From contig PMFY01000269.1 of NCBI GenBank assembly GCA_003157945.1, positions 424 to 6,027 of the forward strand: a stretch of 5,604 nt of DNA. Direction: 5' to 3'. Made by a program: the position numbers and the translations under genes. Shown piece by piece: positions 1 to 5,179 of the stretch. This DNA comes from Acidimicrobiaceae bacterium. Lineage in GTDB: Bacteria > Actinomycetota > Acidimicrobiia > Acidimicrobiales > RAAP-2. The notes beneath the pieces were generated by a model, which worked only from the letters and a program-made list of their open reading frames with translations, was not told the DNA's origin and did no database searches. The first letter of the stretch is position 1. Every line of letters begins with the position of its first letter.

Positions 1-617
1 AGGAAGTGGTCGATCCGGAAGACCTGGTCGTCGTCGAAGACCTCGCGCACGAGCGAGTTCAGCTGGCGGGCGCTGTGGAGGTCGGTCCCGAAGGGCTTCT
101 CCATGATCACCCGGGCCCGGTCGGTGAGCCCGGCCTCTCCGAGGGTCCGCACCACGGCGTCGGCGGCGTGCGGCGGGATGCTCAGGTAGTGGAGGCGCCG
201 GGGCTCCGCATCGAAGGTGGCCTCGAGGGTCCGGACGGTCTCGGCCAGTCCGTGCACGCCGTGGTGCCCCGGCACGTAGCTGATGCGCCGCACGAACTCG
301 TCCCAGTGCTCGTCGGCGACGTGGCCCCGGGCGAACTCGTCGCAGGCCGTCCGGGCGAGGCCGTGGTACTCGCTCTCGTCGAGCGGGTCGAGCGAGGTGG
401 CCACGATGCGGCAGTCGGGCAGCATGCCCGCACGCGACAGGTGGAACAGGCCGGGCAGGAGCTTCCGCCTGGCCAGGTCGCCGGTGGCGCCGAACAGGAC
501 GATGACGTGCGGCGTGGCCGGTGCGTGACCCCCGGGGCCGGGCAGCAGCTCCTCGCCGAGCACTGCCAGGGGGTCGTCGTCGGACACCCCTCCGGGTTCC
601 TGTCCATCGGAGGCCAT
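1..617 (-). CDS. zwf: Glucose-6-phosphate 1-dehydrogenase, N-terminal part (runs off the left edge)
   Basis: This enzyme oxidises glucose 6-phosphate to 6-phosphogluconolactone with reduction of NAD(P)+, the entry step of the oxidative pentose phosphate pathway, in the cytoplasm. Visible in the first 205 codons: the Rossmann nucleotide-binding segment VIVLFGATGDLARRKLLPGL (residues 38-57), the segment RLHYLSIPP (141-149), the conserved EKPFGTDL (173-180, with the family's substrate-contacting Lys) and the start of the substrate-binding motif RIDHF (201-205), where most family members read RIDHYLGK. The gene is cut by the window edge just inside this motif, so about 300 residues of the C-terminal domain are missing. 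The ATG at 617 is chosen because GAGGGA lies 7 nt upstream and because it leaves a roughly 37-residue lead before the Rossmann strand. That lead is longer than in E. coli Zwf, and an in-frame GTG at codon 11 is an alternative start. Family assignment is secure; the cofactor preference cannot be read here. Confidence 0.96.
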   Translation of the reverse strand, partial: MASDGQEPGGVSDDDPLAVLGEELLPGPGGHAPATPHVIVLFGATGDLARRKLLPGLFHLSRAGMLPDCRIVATSLDPLDESEYHGLARTACDEFARGHVADEHWDEFVRRISYVPGHHGVHGLAETVRTLEATFDAEPRRLHYLSIPPHAADAVVRTLGEAGLTDRARVIMEKPFGTDLHSARQLNSLVREVFDDDQVFRIDHF

Positions 618-624
618 GACTGCG

Positions 625-630
625 TCCCTC
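625..630 (-). promoter_or_regulatory. Shine-Dalgarno of zwf
   Basis: GAGGGA on the minus strand lies 7 nt before the ATG at 617. It is a good match to the anti-SD and supports that start over the GTG ten codons further in. Confidence 0.6.
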
Positions 631-668
631 GCCCTCCCGTACCGCCGGTGGAGTCGGCCCCGGGGGCG

Positions 669-692
669 CCGGTCCGGCCCGCCCCGGACCGG
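669..692 (-). repeat. Perfect 9-bp inverted repeat (hairpin) in the zwf leader region
   Basis: CCGGTCCGG (669-677) and CCGGACCGG (684-692) are perfect reverse complements around a 6-nt loop, giving a very stable GC stem about 52 nt before the zwf start. There is no T-run after it on either strand, so it is not a textbook intrinsic terminator. It could be an attenuating leader structure, a protein-binding dyad or part of a Rho-type end of the upstream transcript. The function is inferred only from position. Confidence 0.45.
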
Positions 693-799
693 TCCCCTCG
701 GGTCGAGGCGGCACGGCGACGTGCACCTCGTGGGGACGACCGTACGGGGCGTTCGTTTCGGGAGGATTGCGCGCGTGCGTGCATCGTGTGAACGGACCC

Positions 800-819
800 C
801 GGGCCCTCCACCGGGCCCG
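800..819 (-). terminator. Possible terminator hairpin right after the DUF4118 gene
   Basis: CGGGCCC (800-806) and GGGCCCG (813-819) form a 7-bp perfect stem with a 6-nt loop, starting at the base after the stop codon of the 284-aa gene. GC-rich stems without a U-tract, as here, are common gene ends in high-GC actinobacteria, but the missing U-tract keeps this tentative. Confidence 0.3.
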
Positions 820-1674
820 TCAGTGGTGGGCGGCCGCCATTCCGGGCGCCGCGGCCACGGAGGCGCCGACCTGGTCGGCGAGCGACACCGCCAGCAGGAG
901 GACGTCCCGCGGCACGCCCACCCCGGGCTCGGGGACGAGGAGGAAGTGGCCGACGACCATCCCGCCGGAACGCACGGGCAGGTCGACGCCGCGGTGGGGC
1001 AGGCCGAGGTCCTCGGTGTTCCACACCACGGTGCCCACCTGGACCCTGCCGTCGGAGCGCAGTCGGGCGGCCAGGCCACCGTCGCCCGTGGCGTAGGTGC
1101 ACGAGCGGAGGCTCAGCAGCCGCCGCAGCTCGTCGGCCACCAGACGGGCCACGTCCTCGGGCTCGCCCCCGGCGGCGGCCAGCTCGGTGACGACCTGCAG
1201 GGACGCGAGGTGGTCGCGTCCCTCCCGGGCCGTCGTGCGATGGTGCCGGCCGCGCGCGGCCAGGTCCCCCACGAGGAGGCCCACCACCAGGAGGAGGATC
1301 TCGGTCGTGAGGTCGCTGCTGCGGGTGATCCGCAGCGACTGGTACGGCCGCGTCAGGAAGAAGTCGAACGAGAGCGCCGCCACGACGGCGCAGAGCGCGG
1401 CGGCCCACCGCCGTCCGGCCGTGGCCACGGCCACGATGACGACCACGAGCAGCAGGGCGTCGTCGGCGGCCGCCAACCGGTCACGCCAGGGCGTCAGCAG
1501 CAGGGCGACGGCGATCGGGGCGGACACCGCGGCCGCGGCGAGCAGCCGGATCGACCATGCATCAGTGGCCCGGCCGGCCGGTGCGTCGGCCGGCTCGGCG
1601 ACGTCCACGTCGGTCGTCGCGTCGGGTCCCTGTCCGGTGTCCCGATGGTGATGGAGATGGATCAGCGATCCCAT
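820..1674 (-). CDS. DUF4118 (KdpD-type) membrane protein with GAF-like C-terminus, no kinase domain
   Basis: This is a predicted inner-membrane sensor-like protein of 284 aa. A polar, His-rich N-terminus (HLHHHRD, residues 6-12) is followed by four hydrophobic segments at roughly 43-61, 72-86, 89-106 and 124-138, the compact four-helix layout of DUF4118. The signature LSFDFFLTRPYQSLRI (101-116) closely resembles the segment of KdpD sensor kinases between the third and fourth helices. Residues about 154-275 look like a GAF-type sensory fold, starting with a helix (DHLASLQVVTELAA) and ending in a helix (LLLAVSLADQVGASVA); this part is a weak call. There is no HisKA His box and no HATPase motif, so it cannot signal as a kinase by itself. 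Ligand and partner are unknown. The ATG at 1674 has only a weak SD-like GGACGG directly before it, so translation may be coupled to the upstream c-di-GMP gene, whose stop lies 42 nt away. The stop is TGA at 822-820. Confidence 0.85.
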   Translation of the reverse strand: MGSLIHLHHHRDTGQGPDATTDVDVAEPADAPAGRATDAWSIRLLAAAAVSAPIAVALLLTPWRDRLAAADDALLLVVVIVAVATAGRRWAAALCAVVAALSFDFFLTRPYQSLRITRSSDLTTEILLLVVGLLVGDLAARGRHHRTTAREGRDHLASLQVVTELAAAGGEPEDVARLVADELRRLLSLRSCTYATGDGGLAARLRSDGRVQVGTVVWNTEDLGLPHRGVDLPVRSGGMVVGHFLLVPEPGVGVPRDVLLLAVSLADQVGASVAAAPGMAAAHH

Positions 1675-1715
1675 CCGTCCATGGTGACGGGGGTGGGGCT
1701 GCGGGGGAAGAGGCT

Positions 1716-1731
1716 GTTACGACTCTGTAAC
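1716..1731. repeat. Small hairpin over the stop codon of the c-di-GMP gene
   Basis: GTTAC (1716-1720) and GTAAC (1727-1731) are inverted around 6 nt, with a possible extra G-T pair inside, and the stem contains the TAA stop. The 9-mer GCTGTTACG at 1713-1721 recurs at 1756-1764 inside the end of the gene. The stem is short and has no U-tract. It could affect coupling to the DUF4118 gene or be chance. Confidence 0.25.
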
Positions 1732-4700
1732 GTCCGCCGGCCCGATCGTCCTGCCGCTGTTACGCACCCGGGACGACCGCTCCTCCATCCAGCGCCGGGC
1801 CTCGTCCGCCGGCATCGGCCGGGCCCAGTGGTAGCCCTGGCCCAGCTGGCAGCCCATCCGCACGAGCGCGTCGAGCTGGGACCGGGTCTCCACGCCCTCG
1901 GCCAGGCAGGTGAGCCCCAGGGCCCGACCCAGGCTCACCACCGCCTCGACGATCGTGCGGTCGTCCGGGTCGTCCACGACCCCGTCGACGAAGGAGTGGT
2001 CGATCTTGAGGGTGTCGACGGGCAGCTGCTTCAGGTACGCGAGTGAGCTGTAGCCCGTGCCGAAGTCGTCGATCGACAACCGCACGCCCAGCGCCCGGAT
2101 CTCGTCGAGTCGCACGATCGATTCCCGCACGTCGTTCATCACGACCGTCTCGGTCACCTCGAGGTGCAGCTGACCGGCGTCCAGCCCACTGGTCTCCAGG
2201 GCATGGCGGACCGTGTCGACCAGGGTCGGCTCCGCCAGCTGGCGGGCCGACAGGTTCACGCTGACCCACAGGGCGCCGTCGGCGGCACCGGCGGCGTTCC
2301 ACGCCGCCACCGTCTCGGCCGACTCGACCAGCACGAGCTCGCCGAGGCGGACGATCAGACCCGTCGCCTCGGCCAACGGGATGAACTCGTCCGGCACCAC
2401 GACGACGCCGTCCTCCCGGACCCACCGGACCAGCGCCTCGACGCCGATGGGGCGTTCGGTGGCCAGATCGATGATGGGCTGGTAGTACGCCACCAGCTCC
2501 TGGCGGGCGATAGCCAGGCGCAGCGCCTTCTCGCCGTCGAGGAACTCGGCGGCCCGGGCCCGCAGGGTCTCGTCGAACACCGCCGCCCGGTTCCGGCCCA
2601 GGTCCTTCGCCCGGAACATGGCTGCGTCGGCCTCCGACAGGACCGACTGCACCGAGCTCTCCGGCACGCTGACGGTGATCCCCAGGCTGGCGTGGGCCTC
2701 CACCTCGTGCCCACCGACGTCGAAGCGCTCGTCCATGATGGTACCGATCCGGCCGGCCAACCCCTCCATCTCGGCAATGGTGACGCCGGTGCAGAGGATC
2801 ACGAATTCGTCGCCACCGAACCGGGCCACCGTGTCGTCGGGCCGCACGGCCGTGCACAGCCGTCGGCCCAGCTCGATCAGCAGCCGGTCCCCCGTGCCGT
2901 GGCCGAGGGCGTCATTGACGTGCTTGAAGGCATCGACGTCGAGGAACACCACGCCGACCTGGCCACCCGACCGGCGGGCGGACGCCAGCGCCTGCTCGAG
3001 CCGGTCGCTGAGGAGGGCGCGGTTGGGCAGGCCCGTGAGGTCGTCGTGCAGGGCACGGTGCTCGAGCTCCAGCTCGATCCGCTTGCGTGGCGTGATGTCG
3101 AGCGCCTGGACCATCAGGTACAGGGGCTCGTCGGACGCTCCCCGGACGAGTGTGACGTTGCACTGCAGCCACAGGACCGACCCGTCCGTCCGCCGGTAGC
3201 GGCGCTCGTCGCTGTAGGAGTCGCTGCCCTCGCGCACCGACGGCAGACCGGCGCCCTCGCCGGCCGGCAGGCCCATCGCCCCGAAGTCGGACATCTGGTG
3301 GCCGGCCAGCTCGCGGGCGGTGCGTCCCAGCAGGTCGCAGAGCGCCGGGTTCACAGCGGTGAGCCGGCCCACCAGGTCGGCCATGGCCATCCCGAACGTC
3401 GAGTGCCGGAACGCCCCGTCGAACCGCACCTCGGCCATCTCCCGCTCGGCCTCGGCCGCCCGCTGCTCGGTGATGTCGGACGCCACCGTGATGGCGCCCA
3501 CCACCGCGCCGACGTCGTCGAACAACGGCGAGACGTTGAGGATCACCTTCGCCTCGGTGGCGTCCTTGCGGCGGCGCACCGTCTCGAGACGCTCGACCCC
3601 GGAGCCCGCCAGGACCCGGTGCATGATCGTGGCCAGCTCCGCCCGACGGTCCTCCGGCACCAGCACGGACACGTGCCGCCCCACGGCCTCCTCGGCCGTG
3701 TAGCCGTACATCCGGGTCGCGGCGTCGTTCCAGGTGATGATGGTGCCGTCGGTGGTCTTCGACAGGATGGCCTCGGACGACGAGTCGAGGATGGCCTGGA
3801 AGCGCCGGGACAGGGCGGCGGCGGCGCGCACCTCGGTGACGCAGGAGACCACCAGGACCGTCTCCCGAAGGTCCCCTTCCGCACCCCGCAGCCGGGTGAA
3901 CCGGCGCTCGAGCACCTGCTCCGAGCCGTCCGGGAGGACGCTGCGCACCTCGTCGGACCAGACGTCGGACGCGTCCGCGCCGTCCGGGTCCGGCGGCCCG
4001 GTGTGCGGCACGAGGTCGAGCACGTCCGCCCCGAGCGCCCCGTCGGGCGGCACGTCGAGCAGGCGGCCCGCCGCCTCGTTCCAGGCCGTCACCCGTCCGT
4101 CCGGTCCGTACACCACGACACCCTGGTCGAGGAGGTCCAGCACCGTGCGTTCCGGGCGCAACGGGGCCGTCCCCGACGTGACCGGCAGCGGGCGGCGCCT
4201 GTCCGACACGTCCCGATGGGTGGCGACGACACCGGTGAGCGGAGACACCGAGGCCACGTTCACCAGGGTCACCTCGAGCCACCTGCGGCCGGGTCCGGGC
4301 GGGGCGACCTCGACGACGACGGTGCGCGCCACCGACGGGACCTGCTGGGCCAGTCGCCGGGTGGCCTCGAACCGCTCGACGTCGGCGGGCACCACGAGGT
4401 CGGCGGCCCGGAGTCCGGTCAGTCCGCCGAACCACGGTTCGCCGGACTGCAGTGCACTCTCCACGACGTACCCGTCCGGGTCGAGCAGCACGTACCCGGA
4501 CTCCCAGGCCAGCACGTCCACCAGGAGGTGGGCCGCCACCAGGTCCTCGAGCGTCGTACGGCGCCGCCGGCGGAGCTCGGCGACCAGCGACGGCACCAGT
4601 CCCGTGGCGATGGCCGCACGAGGGACGGCATCGTCCGCGCCGCGGCCGATGAGTTCGGCGCGCTCCCCCGCACCCCCGTCATGGACGACGATGAACGGCA

Positions 4701-5016
4701 GCGGCGCCACGACGGCGCGCAGGTCGCGGGTGCGCTCGTGGGCCTGCTGGTCACCCTCCGGCAGGATCAGCACCACGGCGACGACCGGTGCGGACTCGAG
4801 GACGCGGCGCGCCTCGTCGCGGTGGCGGACGGTGCGGACCTCCGGGGTGGTGCGGGCCGGCCACAGGGGGTCGAGCGACCCGGGCGAGCGGTCGAGGACC
4901 CCGGCCACCAGGTCCAGCGGCACCGATCGCTGCGGGTCGACGACCAGCACGACCGGTCGGGAGTCGGACGGTACGGGCCGTCGCACCCCGGCCGGGACCG
5001 ACGCGGTGGGTCCCAT
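1717..5016 (-). CDS. Bifunctional diguanylate cyclase/phosphodiesterase: receiver-like, 4 PAS, GGDEF, EAL
   Basis: This cytoplasmic enzyme of 1099 aa is predicted to make and/or break cyclic-di-GMP; I see no membrane segment or signal peptide. In order: a receiver-like fold (about 20-150) without the phosphoacceptor Asp; PAS-type domains at about 170-273, 290-398, 402-520 and 530-648, of which the third (FQAILDSSSEAILSKTTDG at 406-424, GAITVASDITEQR at 507-519) is classic and the first two are more divergent; GGDEF (about 653-815); EAL (about 830-1078). The GGDEF half has D692, N701/D702 and RFGGDEF at 732-738, plus an RxxD inhibitory site (R725-D728) at the canonical five-residue spacing. 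The EAL half has E860 (EAL 860-862), N921, E953/E956, DDFGTGYSS 983-991, K1004, E1040/E1043 and Q1060, so both active sites look intact. The ATG at 5016 is preferred because GGGGGAG lies 6 nt upstream; the longer GTG start at 5061 lacks an SD and would sit on the predicted transcription start. Net activity cannot be read from sequence. Confidence 0.95.
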   Translation of the reverse strand: MGPTASVPAGVRRPVPSDSRPVVLVVDPQRSVPLDLVAGVLDRSPGSLDPLWPARTTPEVRTVRHRDEARRVLESAPVVAVVLILPEGDQQAHERTRDLRAVVAPLPFIVVHDGGAGERAELIGRGADDAVPRAAIATGLVPSLVAELRRRRRTTLEDLVAAHLLVDVLAWESGYVLLDPDGYVVESALQSGEPWFGGLTGLRAADLVVPADVERFEATRRLAQQVPSVARTVVVEVAPPGPGRRWLEVTLVNVASVSPLTGVVATHRDVSDRRRPLPVTSGTAPLRPERTVLDLLDQGVVVYGPDGRVTAWNEAAGRLLDVPPDGALGADVLDLVPHTGPPDPDGADASDVWSDEVRSVLPDGSEQVLERRFTRLRGAEGDLRETVLVVSCVTEVRAAAALSRRFQAILDSSSEAILSKTTDGTIITWNDAATRMYGYTAEEAVGRHVSVLVPEDRRAELATIMHRVLAGSGVERLETVRRRKDATEAKVILNVSPLFDDVGAVVGAITVASDITEQRAAEAEREMAEVRFDGAFRHSTFGMAMADLVGRLTAVNPALCDLLGRTARELAGHQMSDFGAMGLPAGEGAGLPSVREGSDSYSDERRYRRTDGSVLWLQCNVTLVRGASDEPLYLMVQALDITPRKRIELELEHRALHDDLTGLPNRALLSDRLEQALASARRSGGQVGVVFLDVDAFKHVNDALGHGTGDRLLIELGRRLCTAVRPDDTVARFGGDEFVILCTGVTIAEMEGLAGRIGTIMDERFDVGGHEVEAHASLGITVSVPESSVQSVLSEADAAMFRAKDLGRNRAAVFDETLRARAAEFLDGEKALRLAIARQELVAYYQPIIDLATERPIGVEALVRWVREDGVVVVPDEFIPLAEATGLIVRLGELVLVESAETVAAWNAAGAADGALWVSVNLSARQLAEPTLVDTVRHALETSGLDAGQLHLEVTETVVMNDVRESIVRLDEIRALGVRLSIDDFGTGYSSLAYLKQLPVDTLKIDHSFVDGVVDDPDDRTIVEAVVSLGRALGLTCLAEGVETRSQLDALVRMGCQLGQGYHWARPMPADEARRWMEERSSRVRNSGRTIGPADVTES

Positions 5017-5022
5017 GACACA

Positions 5023-5029
5023 CTCCCCC
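5023..5029 (-). promoter_or_regulatory. Shine-Dalgarno deciding the start of the c-di-GMP gene
   Basis: GGGGGAG on the minus strand lies 6 nt before the ATG at 5016. It favours this ATG over the in-frame GTG at 5061, which would add 15 residues rich in Pro and Arg with no domain content. Confidence 0.6.
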
Positions 5030-5064
5030 GGCCGTGGGGCGGGACGCCCCTCTGCCGGCACCCA

Positions 5065-5093
5065 AGTCTACGACCGGAGGTCTCGAATGGCTA
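5065..5093 (-). promoter_or_regulatory. Candidate sigma-70-type promoter of the c-di-GMP gene
   Basis: On the minus strand TAGCCA (5093-5088, 4 of 6 to TTGACA) and TAGACT (5070-5065, 4 of 6 to TATAAT) are separated by exactly 17 nt. Transcription would begin near 5058, giving a leader of about 40 nt that includes the Shine-Dalgarno. Matches are moderate, so this is a candidate only. Confidence 0.35.
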
Positions 5094-5100
5094 TGACCAG

Positions 5101-5146
5101 GCATTCCGCACTCCGGGAGCGCTCCCGGAGCGGCAGTGGGCAATGC
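5101..5146. repeat. Nested inverted repeat with a perfect 20-bp palindrome at its core
   Basis: CTCCGGGAGCGCTCCCGGAG at 5111-5130 is its own reverse complement. Around it, GCATTCCGCACT (5101-5112) and AGTGGGCAATGC (5135-5146) are inverted with 10 of 12 positions matching; the two layers overlap by two bases and the outer one has a few unpaired bases on the right. It lies in the divergent intergenic region, upstream of both genes. It could be a second regulator-binding site or a cruciform-forming element. No T-run follows, so a terminator is less likely. Confidence 0.5.
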
Positions 5147-5179
5147 TTGTACGCGTGCAATAACGTGCACGTGTGCAAG
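5146..5179. promoter_or_regulatory. Likely TetR operator: 34-bp imperfect dyad over the regulator's own start
   Basis: CTTGTACGCGTGCA (5146-5159) and TGCACGTGTGCAAG (5166-5179) are inverted with 12 of 14 positions matching around a 6-nt centre. Inside it are a perfect 10-bp palindrome ACGTGCACGT (5163-5172) and a CGTGCA direct repeat at 5154 and 5164, spaced by 10 bp, about one helical turn. The dyad covers the candidate -10 and the GTG start of the adjacent regulator. TetR-family proteins commonly repress themselves through such dyads, so autoregulation is the natural inference. Confidence 0.6.
5159..5164 (+). promoter_or_regulatory. Candidate -10 for a leaderless tetR-type transcript
   Basis: AATAAC matches TATAAT at the four central positions and ends 8 nt before the GTG at 5173, so transcription would begin at or within a few bases of the start codon. 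No Shine-Dalgarno precedes that GTG and no good -35 is seen near 5136-5141. Leaderless mRNAs are common in actinobacteria, which makes this arrangement plausible. Confidence 0.35.

Larger units (their letters stand above)
618..819. other. Noncoding region between the DUF4118 gene and zwf
   Basis: This 202-bp gap should hold the end of the upstream transcript and/or the zwf promoter and leader. I see two strong GC hairpins (669-692 and 800-819), an alternating purine-pyrimidine tract (768-784) and the zwf Shine-Dalgarno. I could not find a convincing -35/-10 pair on the minus strand; TACGGT near 731-736 is only 3 of 6 to a -10, with no good -35 partner. Plus-strand ORFs across the gap show no recognisable protein and are treated as shadows. 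Confidence 0.6.

Noticed and set aside
182..1408. A 408-codon minus-strand frame overlapping zwf and DUF4118
   Set aside because: It is out of frame with both recognised proteins; its translation is Arg/Pro/Gly-rich, whereas the overlapping frames carry the G6PDH and DUF4118 signatures.
1643..1660. GATGG-type short tandem repeat in the DUF4118 gene
   Set aside because: Three imperfect units are explained by the codons of the His-rich N-terminus (HLHHH); too short to call a repeat element.
616..2046. A 476-codon open frame on the plus strand covering the zwf start region, the DUF4118 gene and the end of the EAL gene
   Set aside because: It runs antisense across two recognised genes and an intergenic region, with composition typical of a shadow and no motif.
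5017..5061. Extended GTG start for the c-di-GMP gene at 5061
   Set aside because: It has no Shine-Dalgarno, would add a Pro/Arg-rich lead without domain content, and coincides with the candidate transcription start, while the ATG at 5016 has GGGGGAG at 6 nt.
2164..5163. A 999-codon open frame on the plus strand, antisense to the GGDEF-EAL gene
   Set aside because: The minus-strand gene has complete, well-known catalytic motifs throughout. The antisense product is a low-complexity mix of H, R, G, V, D, P and Q with no recognisable domain. Such frames arise when strong GC bias at codon third positions removes stops on the opposite strand.
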